Source of the DNA: Cystobacter ferrugineus | GTDB lineage: Bacteria; Myxococcota; Myxococcia; Myxococcales; Myxococcaceae | DNA length: 64,000 bases | NCBI RefSeq assembly: GCF_001887355.1 | Contig: NZ_MPIN01000002.1 | Location: 682,001-746,000 of the forward strand | Direction of reading: 5' to 3' | Shown here: in pieces, positions 1-8,223 of the stretch | Layout of the letters: the number at the start of each line of letters is the position of its first letter | How positions within the stretch are numbered: position 1 is the first letter of the stretch | Translations under genes and position numbers: made by a program | Notes under the pieces: model-generated | The model's input: the letters and a program-made list of their open reading frames with translations, nothing else | The model's database searches: none | Told to the model about the DNA's origin: nothing

Positions 1-5
1 TTGGG

Positions 6-791
6 ATGATGGAAAAGCAGAGCAAGCCCGTGCAGGAAATCCTCGGTGGGTTTCAAAAGTTACGAGATTGGCTGTCTGAAAATCACCCAGACATAGCACG
101 GTCTTTGTGGGCATCGGCTGAGCGTGCTAATGCCAATGTTTCTCCCCAGCCCAATCTCGGGAATCCACAATTTCCCCCGACATTGCCGGGTGCATCACAA
201 GCATCGCCAAGCCACTTCGACCCAGTGCCGAGAGAGCAAACGCAATTGTTTTCAACCGAGCCTTCGCTCTCCAGTTTGCTGGCGACAGTGCAGGCAGTTG
301 CTGTGGGGACCGAAAATGCCACAGCCTACCATCGAGCAGTCGAACAACTATTGTCGACGCTGTTTGCTCCAGGCCTTTCTGAGCCGACCATAGAAGATCG
401 CCTGCATGAAGGGCGCAAGCGTGTTGATATTACTTATGTAAACCGAGACGCTCACGGCTTTTTCCGGTGGATTACGGATCATTACCCGCCAGCGCCATAC
501 ATCTACGTGGAGTGCAAGAACTACAGTGCGGATCCTGGAAATCCTGAACTAGATCAGCTTACTGGGCGGTTTTCCCCCAAGAGAGGAAGGGTTGGGTTGC
601 TCATTTGTCGGAGTTTCACCAACAAAGATCTCTTTATAAAGCGCTGCCATGACTCAGCCCTAGATGACCGTGGTTTTGTAATTCCTCTGGACGATTCAGA
701 TTTGGCTAATTTGGTTAATGCAAAATTGCATGAGGGCGATGATGGGGTGGTCCGCACCTTGAGGTCGAGGTGGGCTCGTCTTGTCAAGTGA
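6..791 (+). CDS. Putative PD-(D/E)XK-fold nuclease, AT-rich
   Basis: A 261-residue soluble protein. Residues 1-100 are poorly structured and rich in Pro, Ser and Gln. From about residue 105 the pattern resembles a restriction-endonuclease fold: a helix with Glu113 (YHRAVEQLLSTLF), then RKRVDITY with Asp141, then a hydrophobic strand ending in VECK (Glu169-x-Lys171), then a Gln/Asp-rich helix. D...ExK spacing of this kind is the PD-(D/E)XK signature, so DNA cleavage, perhaps in defence or an element, is an inference. The gene is visibly AT-richer than everything after position 2956, which suggests recent transfer. The reading frame is open to the left window edge with no clear ribosome site, so the true start may lie outside. 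Could also be a non-nuclease member of the fold. Confidence 0.55.
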   Translation: MMEKQSKPVQEILGGFQKLRDWLSENHPDIARSLWASAERANANVSPQPNLGNPQFPPTLPGASQASPSHFDPVPREQTQLFSTEPSLSSLLATVQAVAVGTENATAYHRAVEQLLSTLFAPGLSEPTIEDRLHEGRKRVDITYVNRDAHGFFRWITDHYPPAPYIYVECKNYSADPGNPELDQLTGRFSPKRGRVGLLICRSFTNKDLFIKRCHDSALDDRGFVIPLDDSDLANLVNAKLHEGDDGVVRTLRSRWARLVK

Positions 792-914
792 CACTCAATG
801 CCGCCTGCGCTTCTGACGGGAAGCTGCTGGCTGCCCCGCTGCCCTGCACACTCCCGGCAGGAGTCAGGGCAACCCGCTCAAGCCGCTACGCACACGTCCT
901 GACGTCCTGGTCAG

Positions 915-929
915 CCCCCCCCCCCCCCC
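915..929. repeat. Homopolymer of 15 cytosines
   Basis: Fifteen consecutive C residues lie in the 190-bp gap between the nuclease-like gene and the next gene, downstream of both stop codons. The tract lies in no gene I can support. It may be a slippage hotspot, and its length in the assembly should be treated with caution. Confidence 0.9.
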
Positions 930-981
930 TGCGCGAAGCAAAGCGGCAGCGGCGCAGGGGTGGGTGAGCCGAGCAAGCGCG

Positions 982-1479
982 TCACCGGAACGCATCAACG
1001 ATAAACGCGGCTGCGACAGATCCTTCGAGGATGGCGGTTCCAGGCTTGGACTCGGGCAGCTTCCGCATCTGGTCATAGCCGAGCCGTGCCACCGCACAGA
1101 GGGGAACTTTCTCGCCCGTTGGTGACTGCGCTTCGTAGTACCGGATCACAACTTGGGGACCGCTCGTCCAGACCTGCCCATACAGGCGGCTCGTCGCCGC
1201 GAACGGGCCGAACTCCTCCCTTGTGACACTCTCAATGGGTCCATCGTAGAATGTGACGCGTCGGCTCTCTGTCTGGTTCGCGTCGAGATCCACCAATACG
1301 CTGTCCCCAACGCGCAGTCCCATGTAGCGCATCGCCTTCTTTGACTCCTCCGGGCACTCCTGTGGACTCGGACTGCCGTCGGGGCGCAGTGCTACGCCGC
1401 TCCCGATGCAGCCGGTCGAGAAGGCGAGCAGGGCGGTAGAGGTGAGCAAGAGAGTTCTAGCGGTGTGCATGGCCGACAC
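982..1479 (-). CDS. Hypothetical lipoprotein downstream of DUF2381 gene
   Basis: A 165-residue protein with a lipoprotein signal: charged start, hydrophobic stretch, then a lipobox ending in TGC at about residue 24. The mature part contains GLRVGDSVLVDLD and a strand-rich middle (YGQVW, VVIRYYEAQ), so a small beta-rich periplasmic domain is plausible. The C-terminus (ILEGSVAAAFIVDAFR) is hydrophobic and alanine-rich. GTG at 1479 or an in-frame ATG at 1470 could start translation. The GTG is separated by two bases from the stop of the upstream DUF2381 gene, so the two are almost certainly one transcript. No family recognised; function unknown. Confidence 0.7.
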   Translation of the reverse strand: MSAMHTARTLLLTSTALLAFSTGCIGSGVALRPDGSPSPQECPEESKKAMRYMGLRVGDSVLVDLDANQTESRRVTFYDGPIESVTREEFGPFAATSRLYGQVWTSGPQVVIRYYEAQSPTGEKVPLCAVARLGYDQMRKLPESKPGTAILEGSVAAAFIVDAFR

Positions 1480-1481
1480 CT

Positions 1482-2414
1482 CTACTTCCGAATCAGCGTG
1501 TGTTCCATCCTCACGTAAACTTGAAGCAGGCCATCGCCACGGAAAATCTGGAGGGCGAGATCGGAGAGCTGTCCGTCGTCAGTCTGAAAGGCTCTCTTGT
1601 CCACTACAACCGCGATCCTTCCTGTTTCCCCCTCGACGATGCTGCTTCGGTCCATGCGAAGCGCGAAAGGCCGAAGCGTGTAGTGGGTGAAGTCACGGGT
1701 CAGGTAGGCACCATCGAACTTCCAGGGCTCGCCGTAATGGGTGTTCTTCAAGGTGACGAGTGCTGCCGCTTTGCCAGGGCCTTCGAAGACTTCGACGACC
1801 ATGTCCATGTCCTGATTTTTTGGCCGGTAGACCAACCTGCGGCGAAACGGCGTTTTCTTTACCTGCCCGTTCGCGAGCAGCGTCGCGTAGGCGTGGTCGA
1901 TGGAGTTTTCTTCCTGCTTGAGCCGCTCGTTCTCCTCGTTCAGTTTGTGCTCTCGCTTGAGCGAGTCATAAAGGCCCGAGAGGACCGCGTTGTAACTGTC
2001 CGGGTCCTTGAACACGTTGACCTGATAGTCAATCCATCCCCAGTCCTGGCGGCTCTTGGGCCTCACAAGGAACGTGAACTCCGTTCCGTCCACGAGCGTT
2101 ACGAGCAGGGGCAGCGCCTCGCCGTCGCCGAGGTCTCTCAGTGGCTCTAGAACCACCTTCTTACCGCCAATGAGCGGCGCCTCGAAGCGCCCTTCCCACG
2201 CGAGGAACTTCGTTTTCGCCGTATCGACTTCCTTCTCGAAGCGGAGCGCCGTCACCACCTGCCCGGCAACGAAGATGGAAGATGGCTCCTGACTCGGGTG
2301 GTCTTGGTACTTCAGCGTGCGAATCGTGAGCTTCTCGTCCACGTCCCGGGCCAACGCCGGGACACCCAGCAATACGAGCAAGAGACCATACCTGAAAAGT
2401 GGGAGCGCGCGCAT
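1482..2414 (-). CDS. DUF2381 family secreted protein
   Basis: A 310-residue exported protein. A short signal peptide (LLLVLLGVPALA) precedes a mature start at about residue 23. The order of motifs, an N-terminal beta region with FVAGQVVTALRFE, a WEGRFEAPLIGGKKVVLEP segment, a charged helical middle at about 150-185 (coiled-coil-like, LKREHKLNEENERLK) and a C-terminal beta region, matches the DUF2381 family first described as a Myxococcus xanthus paralogous family. Members are often found near Ser/Thr kinase genes and lipoproteins; their biochemical role is not known. Here the partner is the small lipoprotein immediately downstream. The family assignment is from recognition of the architecture, not a search. 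Confidence 0.75.
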   Translation of the reverse strand: MRALPLFRYGLLLVLLGVPALARDVDEKLTIRTLKYQDHPSQEPSSIFVAGQVVTALRFEKEVDTAKTKFLAWEGRFEAPLIGGKKVVLEPLRDLGDGEALPLLVTLVDGTEFTFLVRPKSRQDWGWIDYQVNVFKDPDSYNAVLSGLYDSLKREHKLNEENERLKQEENSIDHAYATLLANGQVKKTPFRRRLVYRPKNQDMDMVVEVFEGPGKAAALVTLKNTHYGEPWKFDGAYLTRDFTHYTLRPFALRMDRSSIVEGETGRIAVVVDKRAFQTDDGQLSDLALQIFRGDGLLQVYVRMEHTLIRK

Positions 2415-2702
2415 GGAGAGGCTAACCTACCAAGGCGGGCCCGAGCGCAGCAACATTTGTAGGTTGCCGGTCCACATTCTGCTCGGGCGGCCCAAGAACC
2501 GCTGGAGCCGACGCGGAAAGTTCCGAGCGTAGGCCCATGGAGGCCGCCCGGCTCGGAGGTCTCCAGAGATGGGACCGCATGTGCCCTCAGTGTGCCCCTC
2601 CAGCGGGGTTAGAGGCTGCACACGGGGGAACGGCGTGGGACGGGGCGGGATGACGAACCCGAGCGGAATCAAGGCGATAGCGGGTAACAGCGCGTCCTGC
2701 TT

Positions 2703-2749
2703 GGGGTTTTCTATCGCCCTGCCCACGGGTTCGAATCCCGTCGGGGACA
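2703..2749 (+). other. tRNA 3'-half-like remnant (possible old att site)
   Basis: Inside the 540-bp gap 2415-2955, which holds no gene I can support with confidence, lies a perfect T-arm: ACGGG / TTCGAAT / CCCGT at 2725-2741, followed by CGGGGAC (2742-2748) as the 3' acceptor strand. An anticodon-loop-like TTTCTAT (central TCT, with U33 and A37 equivalents) lies at 2708-2714, but its stem pairs only partly. No matching 5' acceptor (GTCCCCG) or D-arm occurs upstream, so this is not an intact tRNA. A 3' half of this extent is what tRNA-targeting integrases leave as an attachment repeat; that reading is inference. Confidence 0.45.
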
Positions 2750-2955
2750 ACCTGGAAGGCCCAGGCGAACTGCTCCACCGGTCCTTCCACTTCGAGCCGT
2801 TCCTCGGCTCCCGGTCGGTCCGCGCGCAGCAGCCCGGCTCGAAGACATGGGTGAGCGCGTCATGGCCCACGCCGGTGCTGTCGCGCAGCCGATCGGTCAG
2901 GGTGCGAGGGAGGGTCGTGCGCCAGAGCGTAGGTAGAAGGACGGCACGAGTCGGC

Positions 2956-3531
2956 TCAACCACCCCGGAAGAGGGACCAGAGCAGGTGGAGGAGCCCTTC
3001 GAAGGCGCCCGACACGGCGGCCGTGCCCACGAGGCCGACGAGGACCGCCACCCGCTGGGGCCAGGGAGAGGGACCCCGCTGGATGGTGCCCCCCGCGCCC
3101 AGGTTCACGGCGAGGGAGGCCGGAGCGGGTTCCTGGCGCAACGCGACCCAGGCCCTCGCGCTCATCCACAGGCCTGGACAGCGCGGACACACCTCGATCG
3201 GTTGACCCCGTGGCTCGCTGGGGAACAACCGCGCGGCACACGAGGGGCAGCGGTGGGAGTCTTCGGGGCAGCGGGAACAGTGCTCGTCGGGAGGCCGGAG
3301 CTCGTGCCGACCCCGGGCGCAGAGCCCCTCGCGGGTCCACCGCGAGCGTTGCTCCAGCGCCTGGGTGAGCAGGGGGGTGAGGGACGTCTGGGGACGGGCG
3401 TCCCAGTGGCCCTGGCACCGGGGACACACCTGCAAGGTGCCCTCACGCGTGTGCCGGCCGTGCAGCGGAATGCCACACTCCGGGCAGGTGGGAGCGGGGG
3501 GCTTGCTTGGGGGCAGGTCCATGCCACGCAT
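2956..3531 (-). CDS. Zinc-ribbon (zf-TFIIB-like) membrane-anchored protein
   Basis: A 191-residue protein with two CPxC...CPRCxGxW zinc-ribbon units: residues 15-40 (CPECGIPL ... CPRCQGHW) and about 105-135 (CPSCAARLF ... CPRCPGLW), plus another Cys/His cluster between them (CARGRHELRPPDEHCSRC). This repeated pattern is typical of zf-TFIIB domain proteins, which bind Zn but have no general defined function. The C-terminus (about 165-185, VAVLVGLVGTAAVSGAFEGLL) is one membrane span, suggesting a tail-anchored protein with the ribbons in the cytoplasm. ATG at 3531 or at 3522 are both possible; neither has a strong ribosome site. Common in myxobacteria in general terms; role here unknown. Confidence 0.7.
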   Translation of the reverse strand: MRGMDLPPSKPPAPTCPECGIPLHGRHTREGTLQVCPRCQGHWDARPQTSLTPLLTQALEQRSRWTREGLCARGRHELRPPDEHCSRCPEDSHRCPSCAARLFPSEPRGQPIEVCPRCPGLWMSARAWVALRQEPAPASLAVNLGAGGTIQRGPSPWPQRVAVLVGLVGTAAVSGAFEGLLHLLWSLFRGG

Positions 3532-3532
3532 T

Positions 3533-3799
3533 CTAGGCCGGTTCGTCCTTGGGGATGGCTCCCTGGGCCATGTACCAGGTCTTGCCTTGCTCATAGGTCC
3601 CGGTGAGCCTGAGCTTGACCTCTCCTGCCTCTGCGCCGTCCGGAAAGCTCGCGGTGCGGCGTGACTCCTCTCGCGAGCACAGCAAGGCGGCGTGAGTGTC
3701 CGCGAGTGCGGGTCGCACTCTGGACTCCACCACTGAAAACAGGAAATCAGGTATACCTGACCGACACCGTGACGCACCGCAGAGGAATGCACATGGCAC
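3533..3799 (-). CDS. Doubtful small ORF or gene remnant
   Basis: An 88-codon frame ending directly before the zinc-ribbon start. The last 30 residues (EVKLRLTGTYEQGKTWYMAQ) read like genuine protein with normal hydrophobic/charged balance, whereas the first 50 are Arg/Cys/Ser-rich and unconvincing. The nominal start overlaps the beginning of the divergent lyase gene. It may be the 3' end of a gene whose 5' part was lost when the lyase region was inserted, or a short gene starting internally. No family recognised. Confidence 0.25.
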   Translation of the reverse strand: MPCAFLCGASRCRSGIPDFLFSVVESRVRPALADTHAALLCSREESRRTASFPDGAEAGEVKLRLTGTYEQGKTWYMAQGAIPKDEPA

Positions 3800-5649
3800 G
3801 TCGGCAACTTGTGATCGGCTCGAGCTTGCTCCTGGGTCTGGCTCCTTTCCCGGGATTCGCGGCGGATGAGCGGTTCTCCATTCCGCCCACCTCCGTCACC
3901 GCGAGCTCGGATGATGGCAACATCCCCGCCCATACCGTCGACGGAGACCTGACCACCCGCTGGTCCGCGGAGGGAGATGGACAGTGGCTCCAACTCGACC
4001 TGGGTACCCCCAAGAAGGTGGCCTTCGTGAAGATCGCCTTCCTCAACGGCGCCTCCCGGACCTTCACCTTCGACATCCAGACCTCCACGGACGGCACCAC
4101 GTTTTCCACCGTGCGCTCGAAAGCGACGAGCAGTCTGACGGGCAGCCTCCAGACGTTCGACTTCCCGGATGTCGGGTCCGCGCGGTACGTGAGGCTCGTG
4201 GGGTATGGCAATACCTCCAATGCCTGGAACAGCTACCTGGAGGTGGAGGTTCACGGGAGCGCCGCGGAAGCGCCCTCGGGCAACATCGTGAACGTCTCCA
4301 CCGCCGCTCAACTCACCACGGCCCTCGCCAGCGCGACCGCGGGCACGACCATCGTCCTGGCGGACGGCACCTATACGAACAGCGGCGCCTTCGTCCTCAA
4401 GGGCAAGAACGCAACCGCCTCCAGTCCCATCACCCTCAAGGCCGCGAACCGGGGCAAGGCCATCATCTCCGGTGGCGCCTCCCTCCAGGTGAGGAACTCC
4501 TCCCACGTGGTCATCTCGGGCCTGAAGTTCACCAACACCGGCAACAGCGCCATCGTGCTCGATGGCTCCAACAACATCCGGGTCACCCGGAACACCTTCG
4601 CGCTGATCGAGGACGGCACCCAGATCAAGTGGCTGCTGCTCAAGGGATCCGGGAGCCACCACAACCGGATCGACCACAACGACTTCGGTGGAAAGAGCAA
4701 TCTCGATCCGGTCATCGCCCTGGATGGCAATTACTCCACGCAGATGACCCAGTATGACGTGATTGAGTACAACTACTTCCACGACGTCGGGCCGCGCCTC
4801 GCCAACGGGTTGGAGACCATCCGCCTCGGCCTGTCCGCCGTGTCACTGCTCGATGCCTACGCCACCGTGCAGTACAACCTGTTCGAGAACTGCGACGGGG
4901 ACCCGGAGTTCATCTCCATCAAGAGCGGCCACAACACGATCCGCTACAACACGATCATCACGTCGCAGGGACAGCTCACCGCGCGGCACGGAAACAACAA
5001 CAGCATCTACGGCAACTTCATCCTGGGTGATGGCAGCAAGTCCGGCGTGGGCGGCATCCGGCTCTACGGGACCGACCACAAGGTCTACAACAACTACCTG
5101 GCGAAGCTGACCGATGACGCGCTCCTCCTCGACGGGGGCGATTTCGACGGAGGGCCGACCTCCAGCAACCATGCCGCGAGCGATCTGAGCAAACACTGGA
5201 GGGTCTACCGGGCCGAGGTCGTGAACAACACGGTCGTCGACAGCACGGCGGGCCTCCTCATCGGGAGGAAATATACGTACGCACCGGTGGACTCGAAGGT
5301 CGCCAACAACCTCATCCGGAACACGACGGGCACCCTCTACAACGAGTTCAAGACGAGCAACACCCTGTTCCAGGGCAACATCGGGTACGGCTCGGCCCTG
5401 AGCAACAAGTCGCGGACGTCCAGTGAGATCCGCAACGTGAACCCGTCCCTGACCGCGGTCAACGGTCTGCAGAAGCTGAGCTCCACGAGTCAGGCCATCA
5501 ACGCGGCGACGGGCGCGTACACCTACGTCGCGGAAGACATGGATGGGCAGTTGCGCGCCGCCAACGACGTCGGCGCGGATGAGTACTCCACCGACCCCAT
5601 CGATCACGCGCCGTTGTCGTCGGCCGATGTCGGCCCGAATGCCCCTTGA
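3793..5649 (+). CDS. Secreted PL6-family polysaccharide lyase with F5/8C domain
   Basis: A 618-residue exported enzyme. The start at 3793 is chosen because AGAGGA sits six bases upstream; the in-frame ATG at 3787 would abut it. Residues 1-23 form a signal peptide. About 30-150 is an F5/8 type C (discoidin, CBM32-like) carbohydrate-binding domain (TVDGDLTTRWSAEGDGQWLQ). About 165-560 is a right-handed beta-helix of the PL6 alginate lyase / chondroitinase B family. The catalytic pair is visible as Lys377 in SIKSG and Arg398 in TARHGN; their 21-residue spacing equals that of Lys250 and Arg271 in chondroitinase B. It should cleave a uronate polymer by beta-elimination outside the cell. Alginate is the commonest substrate, but the sequence cannot decide between alginate and dermatan sulfate. 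Confidence 0.85.
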   Translation: MARRQLVIGSSLLLGLAPFPGFAADERFSIPPTSVTASSDDGNIPAHTVDGDLTTRWSAEGDGQWLQLDLGTPKKVAFVKIAFLNGASRTFTFDIQTSTDGTTFSTVRSKATSSLTGSLQTFDFPDVGSARYVRLVGYGNTSNAWNSYLEVEVHGSAAEAPSGNIVNVSTAAQLTTALASATAGTTIVLADGTYTNSGAFVLKGKNATASSPITLKAANRGKAIISGGASLQVRNSSHVVISGLKFTNTGNSAIVLDGSNNIRVTRNTFALIEDGTQIKWLLLKGSGSHHNRIDHNDFGGKSNLDPVIALDGNYSTQMTQYDVIEYNYFHDVGPRLANGLETIRLGLSAVSLLDAYATVQYNLFENCDGDPEFISIKSGHNTIRYNTIITSQGQLTARHGNNNSIYGNFILGDGSKSGVGGIRLYGTDHKVYNNYLAKLTDDALLLDGGDFDGGPTSSNHAASDLSKHWRVYRAEVVNNTVVDSTAGLLIGRKYTYAPVDSKVANNLIRNTTGTLYNEFKTSNTLFQGNIGYGSALSNKSRTSSEIRNVNPSLTAVNGLQKLSSTSQAINAATGAYTYVAEDMDGQLRAANDVGADEYSTDPIDHAPLSSADVGPNAP

Positions 5650-5746
5650 GGATGACGGTCGGGCACCGGAATGACGGGGGCGCACGCTTCTTCCGGCTGC
5701 CTGCGCCGGTACTCCCACTCGCGCTCCCCCACCTGCCCCTCCCCAG

Positions 5747-5854
5747 TCATCTCAGCGCATACGCATCCAGGGCTTCTTTGATGGCGAATCCCACCACTAC
5801 CACGCCGGTGACGAAGTCGTCGATGACCAGGATGCGTTGTCGCGGTTCCATCAT
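5747..5854 (-). pseudogene. Truncated response regulator receiver domain (35 codons)
   Basis: Translation from ATG at 5854 gives MMEPRQRILVIDDFVTG, then VVVVGFAIKEALDAYALR and a stop. RILVIDD is the beta1/acidic-pocket motif of a receiver domain and the following helix is typical alpha1, but the protein stops before the phospho-acceptor Asp. The ATG overlaps the stop of the upstream kinase gene as ATGA, the usual arrangement for a cognate regulator, so this is best read as the stub of that regulator. No continuation of a receiver domain is visible in any frame of 5650-5750. The final residue of the DD pair is followed by Phe where Glu/Asp/Asn is usual. Confidence 0.6.
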
Positions 5855-8103
5855 GAGTGGGGTGTCTCCTCGAGGGGCTGGTAGGGCAGCTCCAGCGTGA
5901 AGGTGGCGCCACGCCCGGGTCCCTCGCTGTGGGCCTTCAGGGTGCCACCCAGTTCCTGGGCCGCCACCGCGCAGGAGTGCAGGCCAAAGCCGTGCCCCTC
6001 CAGGCGGGTGGTGAAGCCATACTGGAAGATGCGTGTCATCAGCTCCTGGGCGATGCCCATGCCGTTGTCGGCGACCTCGATGCGCACGCGATCGGCGACG
6101 GGGACGTCCAGCTTCACGGTCAGCAGGCGCTGCTCCGCGGGGGTCTCATCCATGGCGTACTTCGCGTTGCTGATGAGGTTGACCAGGATCATCAGCACCT
6201 TGTTCTTGTCTGTCATCACCGGAGGCAGGTAGCTGAGCTGCCGGATCTCCTTCACCTGGTGCCGGCTGAGCGCGGCCGTGTTGATGCGCAGCGCGTCGTC
6301 CACCAGCGTCGCGAGGGAGACCGGCTCGGTGAGCCGGGGCGTCCGGGCATGGTTCTGCTGCACCTTGACGATGTCTCCGATGTGCTCCGTGTACCGGCAC
6401 ACATCCTCGAGCAGACAGATGATCTTCTGCCGCTCGTCCAGCAGGTTGTTTCCCAGCTTGTGCATGAAGGGCAGCACGTTGCGTCCGCGCTCGTCCTGCC
6501 GGATGAAGGTGTCGAGTTCCTCCTGGTGCTTCTCGAGCAGGATGGCCATCTTGCCCACGTGCTCCAGCCGCAGCTCACGCACGCTGTCCAGCGCCAGTTG
6601 GGAAGAGGTGTAGACGCTGTTGAGCACATTGCCCACGTTGTGCAGCACGTTGGTGGCGATCTCCGCCATGCCCGCCTGCCGGGCCGTCTGCACCAGTTGC
6701 CCGTGGACCGTCTTCAGCTCCCGGGTGCGTTCCTCCACCCGCTGTTCCAGCCCATCGTTGGCCTGCCGTAGCTGCTCCTCCCGCTGCCGCACCTTGTCGG
6801 ACATGGTCCGGAAGGCACTCGCCAGTTGTCCCAGCTCATCACACCGTGAGGTGTCCAGCTCCACCTGGAAGTCACCAGACGCCACATGATCGGCCGCCTG
6901 GGTGAGTGCCAACAGGGGCCGGGCAATCTGCCGCTGGAGCACCTGGTACATGATGATCAGCTCCAGCAGCAGCGACATCAGACCGAACACCAGGACATAG
7001 CGCGCCGACCTCAAGGCCGCCGCGGACACCACCTGCGCGGGGAGCACCGTGACGAAGTTCCACTCCGGCCCCTCGAGCCGGGCCACGGCCAGGTACTCCT
7101 CATCCTCCGGTAGTTCCAGGAGGCTCTCGTCAGGTGCGCGGTTGCGTACCTTCTCGAAGAGCCGCCGCAGATGGGCCTGCTGCTCCTCGGCGCCCAGCTT
7201 CGGGGGAACCTCTCCTGGCTTCAGTGCGTTCCCCAGGATGTTGTAGCCGACGTTGGCCCCCTCCAGGTCCAGCGAGGGATGGGCGATGAGCTGGCCGTCA
7301 TCGCGCACGAGCAGGTTGTAGGTGTTGTCCAGGTGGTCCTTGATGGAGCGCTCCATCAGCTCATCCAGCAGGACGTCATGGGCGAGCGAGGCAACATGGC
7401 GGCCCTCCATGTCCAGCGGGGTGGTGACCGTGACCATCCAGTGCTGGGTGACGGGGTACTGGAAGATACCGCTCCAGACCGTGCGCCGGCTCGGGTTCTT
7501 CTCGGGTGTGCTGATGGTGTAGTACTCGTACTCGAGTGTCGGATCGTCCGCGGGGATCTCCTGCGCCCAGTTGGGAATCGAGGGCCAGTAGGAGAGGACC
7601 GGCCCCTCCACCAGGGTGACGTAGGTGCTGTTGAATCGTGTCGAGAAGGCGGGCCCGTACTGGGTGAGGACGTCGTAGGCGGCCAGGACGCGGCGGCGCA
7701 GCTCCGTGTCGAGCTTCACGCCCGGGGGAATGAAGACACCCACCATCTTCGTCGCGTCGAAGCCCTCCGCCAGGGAGCGGACAGACCCGTCAGGCTGCTG
7801 GGTGAACAGGCTGTCGAAGCGGGGGTTGGGGTCCCGCTGGCTCCATGCCCGGATGTGCTCCTCCAGCGCCTTCTTGAGGAGCGCGTGGTTGTCCTCCGCC
7901 AGGACGAAGATGGCCTGCTCTCGCTGGCTGCGCTCCTGCACATGCCGTCTCAATTGCTGACGCGCGTCCTCACGCAGCGTGTGGAACATGTGGACGTAGC
8001 TGACCAGCGTGGTCAGGAGGATGATGATGCCGATGCGCACGCCCATCTGGATGAGCGTGGACCGGGACAGGGAAGCAGGCGGCCGGGAGTTTTGTGCTGA
8101 CAT
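5851..8103 (-). CDS. Membrane sensor histidine kinase with dCache-like sensor
   Basis: A 750-residue kinase. TM1 lies at about 19-37 and TM2 at about 372-392, enclosing a 330-residue periplasmic region with dCache-type motifs (VWSGIFQYPVTQHWMVTVTTPL, NTYNLLVRDDGQLIAHPSLD). HAMP follows (IARPLLALTQAADHVASGDF), then a coiled coil (about 445-475) and a catalytic core whose phospho-accepting histidine is His488 in NVLHNVGNVLNS. ATP-binding motifs are intact: N box LISNAKYAMDE, G1 DNGMGI, G2 GHGFGLH. It should sense a small extracellular ligand and phosphorylate a regulator. Its immediate downstream partner is truncated, so signalling output must go elsewhere or be lost. ATG at 8103 fits the signal-anchor topology. 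Confidence 0.85.
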   Translation of the reverse strand: MSAQNSRPPASLSRSTLIQMGVRIGIIILLTTLVSYVHMFHTLREDARQQLRRHVQERSQREQAIFVLAEDNHALLKKALEEHIRAWSQRDPNPRFDSLFTQQPDGSVRSLAEGFDATKMVGVFIPPGVKLDTELRRRVLAAYDVLTQYGPAFSTRFNSTYVTLVEGPVLSYWPSIPNWAQEIPADDPTLEYEYYTISTPEKNPSRRTVWSGIFQYPVTQHWMVTVTTPLDMEGRHVASLAHDVLLDELMERSIKDHLDNTYNLLVRDDGQLIAHPSLDLEGANVGYNILGNALKPGEVPPKLGAEEQQAHLRRLFEKVRNRAPDESLLELPEDEEYLAVARLEGPEWNFVTVLPAQVVSAAALRSARYVLVFGLMSLLLELIIMYQVLQRQIARPLLALTQAADHVASGDFQVELDTSRCDELGQLASAFRTMSDKVRQREEQLRQANDGLEQRVEERTRELKTVHGQLVQTARQAGMAEIATNVLHNVGNVLNSVYTSSQLALDSVRELRLEHVGKMAILLEKHQEELDTFIRQDERGRNVLPFMHKLGNNLLDERQKIICLLEDVCRYTEHIGDIVKVQQNHARTPRLTEPVSLATLVDDALRINTAALSRHQVKEIRQLSYLPPVMTDKNKVLMILVNLISNAKYAMDETPAEQRLLTVKLDVPVADRVRIEVADNGMGIAQELMTRIFQYGFTTRLEGHGFGLHSCAVAAQELGGTLKAHSEGPGRGATFTLELPYQPLEETPHS

Positions 8104-8223
8104 TCGCGGGACGGCTCAACGGCTGTCCGCACCGGGATGTTTCCTCCGTCCTCCCGCTCTCTGCCCAGGGGAGAAGACATGACTTCGTGAGGGGTCGGGC
8201 GCGCGACCCGAGCCCCAGAGCTT

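Noticed and set aside
2703-2749. An intact tRNA gene
   Set aside because: Only the T-arm and 3' acceptor strand are good; no D-arm, no 5' acceptor strand and a poorly paired anticodon stem.
5604-5746. Continuation of the truncated response regulator in another frame
   Set aside because: None of the three frames shows the phospho-acceptor, Thr/Ser or Lys motifs of a receiver domain.
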